From: Streptomyces rishiriensis
GTDB taxonomy: Bacteria; Actinomycetota; Actinomycetes; Streptomycetales; Streptomycetaceae
Assembly: GCF_003112535.1 (NCBI RefSeq)
Contig: NZ_BEWA01000005.1
Span: forward strand, 416,024 to 480,023
Length of the DNA stretch: 64,000 nt
Direction: 5' to 3'
A program made the position numbers and the translations under genes. Position 1 is the stretch's first letter, and each line of letters opens with the position of its first letter. This document shows positions 30,745 to 38,994 of this stretch, one piece after another. The notes under the pieces were generated by a model. It ran no database searches and was not told where the DNA came from. It saw only the letters and a program-made list of their open reading frames with translations.

Positions 30745-30785
30745 GGCGGGGCTCCTTGGTGCGGGCGTGCGGGCGGGGCGGTGGG

Positions 30786-31043
30786 TCAGGCGGCGCGGGC
30801 TGGCTGGTCGAGTTCGAGTTCGTCGAAGCGGATGAGGCGCCGGTGGAGTGCGATGGCGACGGCGTGGGTGCGGGACCGTGCTTCGAGGCGGACGCAGACT
30901 TCCTTGAGCCGCAGGTGGACGCCCTGCTCGGTGGTGCCGAGGCGGTGGGCGATCTGGCGGCTGGTGTAGCCGGATGCGGCGAGGCGGAGCGCTGCGAGCT
31001 GGCCGTCGCTGAGGGGCTGGCCGGGCTGACTGGGGCTCCTCAC
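30786..31043 (-). CDS. LuxR/GerE-type HTH protein (85 aa)
   Basis: Contains LSDGQLAALRLAASGYTSRQ and IAHRLGTTEQGVHLRLKEVC, the four-helix GerE DNA-binding domain alone, without a sensor domain. GTGA-coupled to the upstream gene. Probably a transcription factor of the element. Confidence 0.75.
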   Translation of the reverse strand: MRSPSQPGQPLSDGQLAALRLAASGYTSRQIAHRLGTTEQGVHLRLKEVCVRLEARSRTHAVAIALHRRLIRFDELELDQPARAA

Positions 31044-31204
31044 GGCCGCCTCCCGGCTTGCCTGGTTGCTTTCTCGTCAGCGGCGGCGAGGCGGCGCAGG
31101 GCGCGTTCGATGACGGCGGCCCGGACTTGGCCGGCGAACGGGCCGGCGAGAAGGCGCTCCGATTCGGGGGTGAGGAGTTCTCGGGCGGTGGGGCGGCGGG
31201 TCAC
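31040..31204 (-). CDS. Small helical protein (54 aa)
   Basis: GTG 31204, coupled by GTGA at both ends. VTRRPTARELLTPESERLLA then QVRAAVIERALRRLAAADEK. Unknown function. Confidence 0.55.
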   Translation of the reverse strand: MTRRPTARELLTPESERLLAGPFAGQVRAAVIERALRRLAAADEKATRQAGRRP

Positions 31205-31320
31205 AGGTACTCCGGGGGTACGTCGACGGTGTGGATGCGGGGTTCGTCGGGTTCGTTGGGGGGTTCGTCGTCCCAGGCCCAGCCGGGGATTTCCTCGGTG
31301 GCCCAGTGCTCGGCGGTCAC
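31201..31320 (-). CDS. 39-residue acidic protein
   Basis: GTG 31320 overlaps the previous stop and its own stop overlaps the next GTG, giving two couplings. The product begins VTAEHWATEEIPGWAWDDEP and ends VDVPPEYL. Rich in Trp, Glu and Pro. Likely translated; no function proposed. Confidence 0.5.
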   Translation of the reverse strand: MTAEHWATEEIPGWAWDDEPPNEPDEPRIHTVDVPPEYL

Positions 31321-31682
31321 GGCTGGCCGTCCGGGGTGCCGAGGACCGCGCGGGCGACAACGAGGGCGTGGGGGTCGGGGCCGATCTCGCGGGCGTCGCG
31401 GGCGGCGGACTCAAGCCAGTCGGCGAGGGCGGTTCCGATGCCGGGGTGCATGGTGGCGATCCAGTCGGCGTCGGCGGTGTCGCATTCGGCGCGCTGCTCG
31501 CTGGCCTCCGGCTCCCATGTGGCGATGGCGTAAGTCCACTCAGCGATCGGGTCGATACCGGATGGGCTCTTGACCTCGTACTGCTGCTCGCTCCAGGAGG
31601 TAGCCCAAGGCGCTCCGGTGGTCTCGGCGGTCAGGTCGCGGATCTTCTTCGCTGCTGCTCGGAGTTCGTCGGCGGGTGTCAC
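31317..31682 (-). CDS. Conserved phage-type hypothetical protein (121 aa)
   Basis: VTPADELRAAAKKIRDLTAE at the N terminus and WIATMHPGIGTALADWLESA near the C terminus. This resembles a widespread actinophage/Streptomyces family that pairs a helical start with an MHP-x-x-G-x-x-L-A-x-W-L motif. Function unknown. Confidence 0.65.
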   Translation of the reverse strand: MTPADELRAAAKKIRDLTAETTGAPWATSWSEQQYEVKSPSGIDPIAEWTYAIATWEPEASEQRAECDTADADWIATMHPGIGTALADWLESAARDAREIGPDPHALVVARAVLGTPDGQP

Positions 31683-31710
31683 GGCTGGCCTTTCGGGTCG
31701 GGCGTGCGGC

Positions 31711-32199
31711 TCAGGCGGTAATGACGTAGATCGCGAGGCCCGCGTCGCTGGCTTGACGCATGCAGTTGCGGGTGCCGTAGGACGGGCCAGTCGGGGCGGG
31801 GAAGGCGACCATCCAGTCGGGACGTGGCAGCTTGGCGACCATGAGGCCGTTGCGGCGGGGCCCGGCGGTCGGGCAGTAGTCGGGCAGCAGGCCCGGGTGT
31901 GCGGTGTCGCCGGAGGCTTTGCGTCGCCGGTGGCCTGGTGCGGGCGGGCAGTCGGGTGCGCAGTGGTCCCAGTCGGCCGGCATGGGGTCTTCGGTGATGC
32001 CGTAGCGGGTGCCGTACTCGCGGATCCAGTCGGCGGCGGCCTGGTCGGCGGAGCGTTCGCCGGGGCATGCGCCGTGGCGGACGATGACGGGCCCTTCGGC
32101 GATGTTGAGGGCGATGTCGGCGAGGGTGCCGGGGACGATGCCGGGTTCGGGGAGTTCGCGGGATCCGGCGAGGAGGATGATCAGCGGGCTGACGGTCAC
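31711..32199 (-). CDS. DUF2493/YspA-type SLOG protein
   Basis: 162 residues. LIILLAGSRELPEPGIV and VIVRHGACPGERSADQAAAD are the GSR and HGAC-x-G-x-D-x-x-A motifs of the DUF2493 (SLOG) Rossmann-like family, predicted to bind nucleotides or ADP-ribose derivatives. A basic insert (PAPGHRRRKASG) is unusual. In a mobile element it could be part of nucleotide-based sensing. Confidence 0.75.
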   Translation of the reverse strand: MTVSPLIILLAGSRELPEPGIVPGTLADIALNIAEGPVIVRHGACPGERSADQAAADWIREYGTRYGITEDPMPADWDHCAPDCPPAPGHRRRKASGDTAHPGLLPDYCPTAGPRRNGLMVAKLPRPDWMVAFPAPTGPSYGTRNCMRQASDAGLAIYVITA

Positions 32200-32217
32200 A
32201 GTGGTCTCCTGGTTGGG

Positions 32218-32240
32218 GGCCGCCCCGGGTGGGGGCGGCC
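32218..32240 (-). terminator. GGCCGCCCC hairpin
   Basis: GGCCGCCCC (32218-32226) pairs with GGGGCGGCC (32232-32240) over a 5-base loop between two minus-strand genes. Confidence 0.5.
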
Positions 32241-32262
32241 GTGGGGCAGGGTCAGGCGGGGG

Positions 32263-32730
32263 TCAGCCCCAGTCGGAGCAGAGGACCCACTGCGGGCGCT
32301 CCTGAGTGGGCGTGACACCAAGAGCAGCGAGAGCGGCGCGGAGCTTGTCGTCCCAGTCGGGCGGGACGGTGCCGAGTTCGGCGGGGTCGAAGAGGTGCGG
32401 GCTGCCGCGCCAGGCGGTCGTGGAGTGGGCGGCCAGTACCCACATCGGGTACTCGGAGGAGCAGTGGCTGACGAGCTTCACGCCGAGCTGCGCTTCGGCT
32501 GCGTTCTTGCGGGCGCGGTAGCCGTCGACACGCCAGTCGGTTTCGGTGAAGTTCGCGATCTGGGCGAGGAGGCGGCGTTCGATGGCTTCCTCGAAGTCTT
32601 CGTCGCTCTCGGGGTCGTACCAGTCGAGGGTGGGCAGTTCGCCGTACTCGCCGAGGCCGTTGATCTTCCAACCGTCTCCGCCGCCGAGGTCGTAGCCGTA
32701 GGCGAGGATCGCGTCTGTGGACATTCCCAT
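32263..32730 (-). CDS. Hypothetical phage protein (155 aa)
   Basis: MGMSTDAILAYGYDLGGGDG at the N terminus; acidic centre (WYDPESDEDFEEAIERRL); C-terminal LRAALAALGVTPTQERPQWV. The pattern MSTDAILAYGYDLG is recurrent in actinophages. Function unknown. Confidence 0.65.
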   Translation of the reverse strand: MGMSTDAILAYGYDLGGGDGWKINGLGEYGELPTLDWYDPESDEDFEEAIERRLLAQIANFTETDWRVDGYRARKNAAEAQLGVKLVSHCSSEYPMWVLAAHSTTAWRGSPHLFDPAELGTVPPDWDDKLRAALAALGVTPTQERPQWVLCSDWG

Positions 32731-32813
32731 GGGGCTTCCTTTCAGGGTTGAGGCTCTGAGCGCCGTTCTGCGTCTTCCGGCTCCTCGGGACCCGCGAACC
32801 GTGTTCGTGGCTC

Positions 32814-32915
32814 CTAGGGGCCGTCAGGGGCTTTCTCGGGCCTGTTCCGCCCCACCCCGGCCGCGACCATGCAGGCGGCGATCCCGGCCGGGAGGCAGAC
32901 AGGCAGGACGGTCAC
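32814..32915 (-). CDS. 33-residue hydrophobic peptide (possible)
   Basis: GTG 32915 is GTGA-coupled to the preceding gene. It reads VTVLPVCLPAGIAACMVAAG then a charged end. Could be a single-pass membrane microprotein. Support is limited to coupling. The rest of the 32731-32911 gap shows nothing convincing. Confidence 0.35.
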   Translation of the reverse strand: MTVLPVCLPAGIAACMVAAGVGRNRPEKAPDGP

Positions 32916-34018
32916 GGCTGTTCGGTGATCGTGGTGGTGCGGGTGACGACCCGGTACTCGCGGCTGGGGAAGTACTCGCGGCCCATGGCGGCGCTCTCGT
33001 CTGCGTCCTCGCGGTCCTCGAAGTCGAGGCTGGGGTGGCTCGGCTTCCAGTCGGCGGTGTCGTTGTCGCGGAGCTGGACGCGGTAGCGGACGAAGAGTTC
33101 GACGAGCCGCGCCTCCCGTGTCTGGGTGTCGGGCTGCTCCCTGACGGCGGGCCGCTGCTGCTCCGTGCCGCGCCCACCCCCAAGAAGCGCCCGCGCTTCC
33201 GCCTGCGCTGCCCGGTAGCCCTCACCGAACGCGCCCTTGCCGACGTCGGACCACGACCAGATCAGCGCCCGGCCGATCCGCGCCGAGTCGGTCAGCCACG
33301 GCTCGGCGGGCTCCAGCAGCGTGCTGGCCGCATCCGGCTCCGCGCACTCGATCACCGAGCACGTGACGTAGCCGCCATTCCCGAGGAACAAGCTCGCCCG
33401 CCCGCAGGCAGGGCAGCGGCCCTTGACGAGCGGGAGCCCGGCGGCGAGCGGCGCGGTGGAGGCCGGCGTCTCGGCGGGCTTGTGGAGCTCGGGCCGGTCG
33501 CAGCAGACGTCGAAGCCGCCGTGGCAGGTGGACTCGGTCTTGCCGCTGGTCGGGCAGAAGTACATTCCCGCGCCCGGCTTGCAGACGTGTTCCGCCTGCG
33601 TCTCGGCGGGCTGTTCCTCGGCGGCCACATGGCTTCCGTCCGTCAGACAGCCGCAGCCCCAGCCGTGGGACTCGGGCGTCGGGCAGTGCACGTCGTGCTC
33701 GATGCCGACCTCGCACGAGGCGCAGCCAGCCAGGGCGCGCAGCTGCGCCGAGGCGTCGCGGCACGGGCGGAACTTGTCCGGCTCCAGCACGCCATAGGCC
33801 TTCGCCTGCCGGGTCTCGGCGTCGATCTGGTCGGCGGCCCACAGCAGCAGCGTGGCCCGGTCGGCGGACACGACAGCAGACGGCGAGACCGCGGGCAGCA
33901 CGCGGGCCAGGTGCTCGGCGACGGCCTGCCGCGTCCCCGGCGGCAGATGGTACGTAGTGCCCTGCAGCCCTTCGAGGGCGTCGTAGATGACGGCGGTCGG
34001 GTTGGTGGTGTGGTTCAC
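32912..34018 (-). CDS. DUF6085-like zinc-ribbon protein (368 aa)
   Basis: GTG 34018 with GGAGGA close upstream is preferred. An in-frame ATG at 34090 in an ATGA overlap would add 24 residues. The N-terminal helical part (IYDALEGLQGTTYHLPPGTR, ATLLLWAADQIDAETRQAKA) is followed by many Cys pairs (CASC, CGCL, CHGGFDVCC) and then GRCPACGRASLFLGNGGYVT, the DUF6085 ribbon. Found in many Streptomyces phages; function unknown. Confidence 0.7.
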   Translation of the reverse strand: MNHTTNPTAVIYDALEGLQGTTYHLPPGTRQAVAEHLARVLPAVSPSAVVSADRATLLLWAADQIDAETRQAKAYGVLEPDKFRPCRDASAQLRALAGCASCEVGIEHDVHCPTPESHGWGCGCLTDGSHVAAEEQPAETQAEHVCKPGAGMYFCPTSGKTESTCHGGFDVCCDRPELHKPAETPASTAPLAAGLPLVKGRCPACGRASLFLGNGGYVTCSVIECAEPDAASTLLEPAEPWLTDSARIGRALIWSWSDVGKGAFGEGYRAAQAEARALLGGGRGTEQQRPAVREQPDTQTREARLVELFVRYRVQLRDNDTADWKPSHPSLDFEDREDADESAAMGREYFPSREYRVVTRTTTITEQP

Positions 34019-34086
34019 GGGTCCTCCGTAAGGTGGGCCGGCCGGCCGGCCGCATAGCCCGCGGCCGGTCGGTCCTGCGTGGGTGG

Positions 34087-34437
34087 TCATGCGATGAGGG
34101 CTTCCTGCACGGCCTCGGCAGCCGGTTCCGACTGCGGATCCTCGACGAGCCGCGGCGGGTCGAACTCGATGTGCGCAGTCGCCCAGCCCTGCTCCCGCAT
34201 GTCGGCGAGCGTGAACAGGTTGGTCAGCACCTCGCCGCTCGGCCGGGTCCACGTCAGTCGGCCGTCGGGGTGGAGCGTGCAGTCGAACGGCGGCCGGCCC
34301 GGCTGGTGCACGCGGATCGGAGTCGGCTGGTCGGGCAGGACGATCACCTGCTCCTCCACCACCGCGGGCCCGGCCCCGGCCCCGGCCCCGGCCTGCTTGC
34401 CGCGGCAGTGCGGGCACATCTGCTCATGCCGGCTCAC
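34087..34437 (-). CDS. Zinc-binding hypothetical protein (116 aa)
   Basis: GTG 34437, GTGA-coupled. Starts VSRHEQMCPHCRGKQAGAGA with a CPHC knuckle, then RPPFDCTLHPDGRLTWTRPS. A run of GAG/Ala repeats separates the two parts. Unknown function. Confidence 0.6.
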   Translation of the reverse strand: MSRHEQMCPHCRGKQAGAGAGAGPAVVEEQVIVLPDQPTPIRVHQPGRPPFDCTLHPDGRLTWTRPSGEVLTNLFTLADMREQGWATAHIEFDPPRLVEDPQSEPAAEAVQEALIA

Positions 34438-35036
34438 GAGACACGCTCCTTCCGCGACTTCGTCAGCCCGTTCCGTTCGCAGATCCACCACGCATGCCGA
34501 AGGCTGCACTTGGCGCGGGCAGCTATCAGCTCGTAGGTCAGCCCGTACAAGCGGAGCTGGATCACGGCCGCTTCCAGCTCGGCAGCCCTGACTCGTCTGG
34601 GCCGGTCGCCGGAGGCGGTGCGCTCGATGGCCATCTCGTCGATGTCGTGCTCGCCGCGGTTGCAGGTGCGGCAGTAGCGGCGGCCGTCGACGGTGGGGAT
34701 GACGTCGTGGCCGTTGTGCCGGTACGTGAACTGCTTTTCGTTGTACGTCTTTTCGTTGACGTACCGGCAGGCGCGGCAGTAGCGGACGCCGTCGGGGGTG
34801 AAGCGCAGGTTTTCGGTGTTGAGGCGGTGGCCGTGGGTGCAGAAGGCGGGGATGACCCGGTCGGCTTTGGCGCGCGGCTTGGGCGCGATCTCGCCGGGCT
34901 TGGGTGCTCCGGTGGCGGGGCGGCCGTGGTAGACCCAGCGGGTGTAGCAGGCGACGCAGTATCCGCGGCCTCGGTGGGCGGCGGTCTGGCCGCAGCAGGC
35001 GCAGATGATGGTGCGGCGGCGGGCGCGGTCGTTCAT
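34434..35036 (-). CDS. Multi-zinc-ribbon protein with C-terminal HTH (200 aa)
   Basis: Three Cys pairs in series: ICACCGQTAAHRGRGYCVAC, FCTHGH...YCRACRY and YCRTCNRGEH. A C-terminal helix-turn-helix follows (LRLYGLTYELIAARAKCSLR). This resembles phage HNH-like or zinc-finger DNA-binding proteins, but a nuclease HNH triad is not evident. Likely DNA-binding regulator. Confidence 0.65.
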   Translation of the reverse strand: MNDRARRRTIICACCGQTAAHRGRGYCVACYTRWVYHGRPATGAPKPGEIAPKPRAKADRVIPAFCTHGHRLNTENLRFTPDGVRYCRACRYVNEKTYNEKQFTYRHNGHDVIPTVDGRRYCRTCNRGEHDIDEMAIERTASGDRPRRVRAAELEAAVIQLRLYGLTYELIAARAKCSLRHAWWICERNGLTKSRKERVS

Positions 35037-35515
35037 GCCTGCCTGCTGTCGGCCGCACCAGACACGGCAGAAGCGGCGGCGAGGGCCTGGCGCGCTTCGG
35101 CTGCCGCGACAGCCGGGTCGGGCCAGCAGAAGAGGCGGTCGACGCTGAGAGCGCTGATGGACTCCTGCCATCCCTCGGTGGTCCACGCGCGGCCACCGCC
35201 GGGCGCCATGGTGGAGACGGCCCATCCCGCGCCGTGGGCGGATGCCTGACGGCGGACCAGGAGGGTCGTGCCGCCGTCCTCGGGGACGTGGATGCGGTAT
35301 TCGGTGGCGTCGGCGGCGAGCGCGCGGCCCGCAGCCAGCTCGGCGCGGGAGCGGCGGAGGTCGGCGACGAGCGCGGGCACGTCGGTGTCGGTGAGCTGAC
35401 CGAAGTCGGGATGCGCGTTGGGGTCGATGGTGGCAGTGCGCTCGTACAGGCGCGCGGCGCGGGCTTCGATCTCGTCGAGCTGCTGGGTGGTGAGGGGTGT
35501 GTGCTGGTCGGTCAT
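35033..35515 (-). CDS. Conserved phage hypothetical protein (160 aa)
   Basis: MTDQHTPLTTQQLDEIEARA, DFGQLTDTDVPALVADLRRS and a C-terminal helical tail. The first half is a very common actinophage pattern (an LDEIEARA... helix before a VPALVADLR helix). Function unknown. ATGA overlap with the next gene. Confidence 0.65.
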   Translation of the reverse strand: MTDQHTPLTTQQLDEIEARAARLYERTATIDPNAHPDFGQLTDTDVPALVADLRRSRAELAAGRALAADATEYRIHVPEDGGTTLLVRRQASAHGAGWAVSTMAPGGGRAWTTEGWQESISALSVDRLFCWPDPAVAAAEARQALAAASAVSGAADSRQA

Positions 35516-35576
35516 TACTGACTCCCGGGTAAGTAGTGATTTGGCTGGGGGCTGGTTGGGGTGGTGGCGGCAGGCG

Positions 35577-36020
35577 TCAGAGGTTGGCCGCGATGATCTT
35601 CGTGAGTTGCATGACGAAGCGGTCCCGCTCGTCCGCGGTCGCGTCGGGGTGGAAGGCGAAGTGCATGCGCACGAACGGCATCTCGGGGTCGTCGTCGCCG
35701 GTGCCCTGCGCGCCGAGCTGGAAGGTGTGTCCGTCGGGCTCCAGTCCGTCGGCGCCGAGATTGACGGCCCACTCGGACACGTCGGCCGCGCCCTCGATCA
35801 GCGCATGGATCGCCGTAGCCGGCGCATCGAGGTCGCGGCATTCGAGCGCCTCGTCCCACGTGAGTCCGCCGTCGCCCTCCTCGGCACGTGTGCTGTCGAT
35901 GTGGGCGTCGAGCATCGCGGCGAAGGTGGCGTTGGGGTGCTGGCGGCCACGGTGTGCGGAGAGTTGGCGGGCGGCTTCGGTGCGGAGGTCGTCGTCGGTG
36001 TAGGGGCGGTCGGTGTTCAC
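35577..36020 (-). CDS. Hypothetical protein (147 aa)
   Basis: MNTDRPYTDDDLRTEAARQL, then an acidic alpha/beta domain with MPFVRMHFAFHPDATADERD. No family name assigned. Confidence 0.6.
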   Translation of the reverse strand: MNTDRPYTDDDLRTEAARQLSAHRGRQHPNATFAAMLDAHIDSTRAEEGDGGLTWDEALECRDLDAPATAIHALIEGAADVSEWAVNLGADGLEPDGHTFQLGAQGTGDDDPEMPFVRMHFAFHPDATADERDRFVMQLTKIIAANL

Positions 36021-36044
36021 GGTGGTGTCCTTCGGGTGGTGGGG

Positions 36045-36326
36045 TCAGGTGGCGGGGGTGGTGGTTTCGCGGAGGGCGGCGTCGAGGCGGGCTCTGTTGG
36101 CGGCGGCTTGTGCGGGGCTGGTGGGCATGCGTTGGGGTCGGTAGTCCTTGACGCGGCCGGTGGGGACGGCTTCGGCGTACAGCCGTTGGAGGCGGTCGGC
36201 GGGTGGGTAGCGCAGGGCGCGGCGGGCCTTCGCCACGGTGTCCGGGTGGCAGTGCAGGCGGTGAGCGATGGACTGGTTGGTGTGGCCTTCGCGGATGAGG
36301 GCGGCGATGTCGGCGCGGATCTTCAC
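36045..36326 (-). CDS. HTH protein, resolvase-like helix pair (93 aa)
   Basis: GTG 36326, GTGA-coupled. VKIRADIAALIREGHTNQSI and AHRLHCHPDTVAKARRALRY form a helix-turn-helix of the type found in resolvase C termini and many actinophage regulators. Confidence 0.65.
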   Translation of the reverse strand: MKIRADIAALIREGHTNQSIAHRLHCHPDTVAKARRALRYPPADRLQRLYAEAVPTGRVKDYRPQRMPTSPAQAAANRARLDAALRETTTPAT

Positions 36327-36709
36327 GGTTGGGTCTCCTCGTTGGCGATCTTCAGGAGGACGGCGGCGTGGCAGTGGTCGGGCTGGCCGGGTTCGGGGAG
36401 GGGGCACCAGCAGGTGAGGTCGCGGCCGTGGAGGAGGGCGCGGAACAGGGTCCGGGTGGCGGCCTGTTCGGGCTGGTTGATCCACGACTGGTAGAGCTCG
36501 GTGGCGTATCGGCGGGCGTCGTGGCCGTCGGCGGGCCAGGTGCCGATGACGCCGCCGTTGGTGCCCCACTGGACGAGGAGGCCGTTGCGGTGGTCGCCGG
36601 CGGGGATGATGCGGGCCGGGTTGCCGAAGCGGGTGGGGCGGCCGACGTAGACGGCGCCTTCGGGTGACCGCCAGCCTGCGGTTCGGCGGCGTTGGATTCG
36701 TGTGGGCAT
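36323..36709 (-). CDS. DUF4326 protein (128 aa)
   Basis: YVGRPTRFGNPARII matches the N-terminal R-P-x-x-x-G-N-P motif of DUF4326. RALLHGRDLTCWCPLPEPGQ followed by HCHAAVLLKIA gives the conserved L-x-G-x-x-L-x-C-W-C...C-H-A motif. The family is frequent in phages; its role is unknown. Confidence 0.8.
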   Translation of the reverse strand: MPTRIQRRRTAGWRSPEGAVYVGRPTRFGNPARIIPAGDHRNGLLVQWGTNGGVIGTWPADGHDARRYATELYQSWINQPEQAATRTLFRALLHGRDLTCWCPLPEPGQPDHCHAAVLLKIANEETQP

Positions 36710-36903
36710 CAGACGCTCCAGAGGGTGGGTTGCAGGGGTTGGAGTTCGAGTGCGGTTTGTCCGGGACTGATCTCGGCGGCCGGTGTGCGGACGGTCGGGG
36801 GTGGTCCGTTGAGGCGGCGGTGGCAGACGGGGCCGAGTCCGCGGGCGACCGAGACGGGGTCACGGAGGGGCCGGCCGCAGGCGCAGGTGGCGGGGGCGGT
36901 CAC
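36709..36903 (-). CDS. DUF6011-like zinc protein (64 aa)
   Basis: GTG 36903, coupled at both ends. CACGRPLRDPVSVARGLGPV followed by CHRR is the DUF6011 zinc-knuckle pattern, common in actinophages. Confidence 0.7.
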   Translation of the reverse strand: MTAPATCACGRPLRDPVSVARGLGPVCHRRLNGPPPTVRTPAAEISPGQTALELQPLQPTLWSV

Positions 36904-37055
36904 TCGGGCTCCTTGGTGCGGGTGTTCCAGGCGGTGGTGCGTGCGTCGTGGGTGTCGATGTGGAGGCGTCGGCCGCGGGGGCTGGTGCAGCGGGATCCGG
37001 GCGGGGCGCCACACCACGGGCAGCGGACCTGCCAGGCGGGCGGGTTGCCGTTCAC
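36900..37055 (-). CDS. 51-residue zinc-knuckle protein
   Basis: GTG 37055 in a GTGA overlap; its stop overlaps the next GTG. VRCPWCGAPPGSRCTSPRGR then LHIDTHDARTTAWN is the C-P-x-C...G-x-x-C...H-x-x-R phage zinc-binding motif, also found at the end of the next protein upstream. Confidence 0.65.
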   Translation of the reverse strand: MNGNPPAWQVRCPWCGAPPGSRCTSPRGRRLHIDTHDARTTAWNTRTKEPE

Positions 37056-37804
37056 GGGGTGTCCTCGACGATCTCGGCGTCGGGAACGTCGGCGGTTTCG
37101 CGGGCGAGGTGTGCGGCGGACATCTGCCGGATCCGCTGCTCCTGCGCGGCGAGCTCCTCGGCCGTGGCTTCCGGTACGCCCTCAGCGGCCCGCAGACGGG
37201 CGCTGTGCGGCTTGAGGCGGGGTTTGCCGAGCGGCTGCCGGTCGTTGCCGCCAGGCGTCTTGCAGGGACGCCCCAGGGCGGCGTGACATGCGGGGCATTC
37301 GACGCCGAGCGGGCCGGTACGGCGCACCGTGTCGATCAACTCGGCAGCGGCGGCTTCCTCGTCGGAGTCCGGGACCCTCCGGTTGCCTTCCCAACCGCGG
37401 GCCTCCAGCTCCTCCATGAACTGCTTCTTCGGGCCGCCTTCCAGCGCGAGCCGGCCGGACGGCGCCGGGACACGGCCAGAGGCGATGGCTTGGACTTGTC
37501 CGCGGTAGCGGGCGATGAACTCTTCGGGGGTCTCGTCGCCGACGGGCTCGTACTGGAAGTTCTCCAACCGCGCGGACCGGATCTTGCTGCGGAGGGTGCG
37601 GACGTGGTGGGGCAGGATCCACAGCTTCCCGTCCGGGTCCTTCGGCGGTGTCGTGTAGTAGGCGGCGACGGCGGCCTTGGCGTCGGTGTCCAGCGGCACG
37701 TCGTGCAGGGCGGCGGCCCAGGCCATGGCTGCGGCGGTGGACGGCTTGCGGTTGTCGAACGCCGAGCAGTGGCCGAGGAGTTCGGCGGCTTCCTTCGGGT
37801 TCAT
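37052..37804 (-). CDS. Replication-associated phage protein with zinc motif (250 aa)
   Basis: MNPKEAAELLGHCSAFDNRK starts a helical N-terminal half resembling actinophage proteins encoded after the replication initiator, possibly a helicase loader. The C-terminal VECPACHAALGRPCKTPGGN with a later His is a phage zinc-binding motif. ATGA overlap with the initiator-like gene supports a joint role. Confidence 0.6.
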   Translation of the reverse strand: MNPKEAAELLGHCSAFDNRKPSTAAAMAWAAALHDVPLDTDAKAAVAAYYTTPPKDPDGKLWILPHHVRTLRSKIRSARLENFQYEPVGDETPEEFIARYRGQVQAIASGRVPAPSGRLALEGGPKKQFMEELEARGWEGNRRVPDSDEEAAAAELIDTVRRTGPLGVECPACHAALGRPCKTPGGNDRQPLGKPRLKPHSARLRAAEGVPEATAEELAAQEQRIRQMSAAHLARETADVPDAEIVEDTP

Positions 37805-38907
37805 GCGGTGTCTCCGGTGTCGAGGGCGGCGGCGACGGCGGCCCAGCCGGACACCGTGGTGTCGGTGCCGGGCAGTGGTTGGCCTGAAGCGAGGGCGATG
37901 ACGTTGCTCCCGCCGGGGGCGGCGTTCATGGCTTCGTTGACGAAGCTGGGGATCGAGGAGGGGTCGGCGCCCTTGGCCATCCAGCGGGCGAGGCCGCGGC
38001 GAATGTCGTCGGCTTCGATCTCGTCGTCGATGAGTTTCTTGATCTGCTTGCCGACGCGGCCGATGACGGTGCCCGGGGGTCGCTTGGCGCAGCGCTCGAG
38101 CCACTCGCCGACGATCGTGTCGGCTCCGATGAACCGGGGCTCTTCGGGTGCTTCTTCTGTCGCGCCGACGAAGTCGGAATCCTCGATGACGATCAGCTCG
38201 GCTTGGCCGTCTGCCTCAGCCACCCCGTCTTGTATGGGGCAGGGGATAGGGGCAGGGGTAGGGGCAGGGGCAGGGGAATGCGCGCGTGATGCGCCCGCAC
38301 GCCCGCGCGTAGAGGGTTTCGGAGGTCCTTCGGCATCCCCTTCGTCAGGGGTATCGGAGGGGGTTCCCGAGGGGGTTCCCGAACCCCCTCGGGAAGGGTC
38401 GGGTTCGGGGGTGCCGAAGGCCTTGCGGAGGGTCGCGATGTGGGCGGCGACTTGCTGCCGGATCGAGGGACCGTCCTGCCCCTTCATCTTGGTCGGGTCA
38501 CTGCTGAGTTCGTCGAGGGGGATGCGGTCCATCTCGGCGAGTAGGGCGGCCTGGAGCCGGCGCGAGGAGATCTCCAGCGCGCCGGACACCATCGCGCCCA
38601 TGACCTTGGGCATGCGCCACACGCCGTCGTTGCGGACGAAGGAGCGGATGAGGAGTTCCTCGGTGTCGTCGTCGACGACGATGAAGCGGGTCTCCTCGAG
38701 GGCCTGGAGCCTCTTCTCCAGTTCGGCCGAGGTCAGCCCGTTCGCCTTGCGGGACCAGCGTCGAAGGGTGAGCGGCAGCAGCCCGGCGTGATTCAGGTTG
38801 GGCTGCGAGATCAGGAACAGGTAGAGGCGCTGTTCCCTCTCGTCGAGCGTCAGGAAGTCGGAGTCCTCCCAGATGCTGGTGAGGATCCGGCCGTGGCCAC
38901 GTGCCAT
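37801..38907 (-). CDS. Replication initiator-like winged-helix protein
   Basis: 368 residues. The N-terminal winged helix (TSIWEDSDFLTLDEREQRLY, LEKRLQALEETRFIVVDDDT, LLIRSFVRNDGVWRMPKVMG) is typical of actinophage replication initiators. A Pro/Ser/Gly-rich linker (about 165-235) is followed by a C-terminal domain with RVGKQIKKLIDDEIEADDIR. The linker DNA carries the repeats listed separately, as in lambda O, where the origin lies inside the initiator gene. Confidence 0.65.
   Translation of the reverse strand: MARGHGRILTSIWEDSDFLTLDEREQRLYLFLISQPNLNHAGLLPLTLRRWSRKANGLTSAELEKRLQALEETRFIVVDDDTEELLIRSFVRNDGVWRMPKVMGAMVSGALEISSRRLQAALLAEMDRIPLDELSSDPTKMKGQDGPSIRQQVAAHIATLRKAFGTPEPDPSRGGSGTPSGTPSDTPDEGDAEGPPKPSTRGRAGASRAHSPAPAPTPAPIPCPIQDGVAEADGQAELIVIEDSDFVGATEEAPEEPRFIGADTIVGEWLERCAKRPPGTVIGRVGKQIKKLIDDEIEADDIRRGLARWMAKGADPSSIPSFVNEAMNAAPGGSNVIALASGQPLPGTDTTVSGWAAVAAALDTGDTA
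38236..38280. repeat. Tandem GGGGCA-type hexamers in the initiator gene
   Basis: Seven consecutive units of GGGGCA or close variants (one is 7 bases long) code for a PAPAPTPAPIPCP stretch. May be part of the replication origin or a simple low-complexity linker. Confidence 0.55.
38357..38395. repeat. Iteron-like GAGGGGGTTCCC repeats (candidate origin)
   Basis: Two adjacent 12-bp direct copies GAGGGGGTTCCC (38357-38368 and 38369-38380) are followed immediately by the inverted GAACCCCCTC (38381-38390). They lie inside the initiator-like gene in its linker region, a classical place for a phage origin. Confidence 0.5.
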
Positions 38908-38994
38908 GGGTTCGTCTTCTTTCGACTGGCGTGGTGTGGGTGGATGGGTCGGGGCCGGCGGGTCAGGGTCCGGCGCGCGGCCGGCAGCAGGCGG

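Noticed and set aside
38236..38395. Short repeats considered as a CRISPR or integron feature
   Set aside because: Units are 6 and 12 bases, contiguous and within a coding frame.
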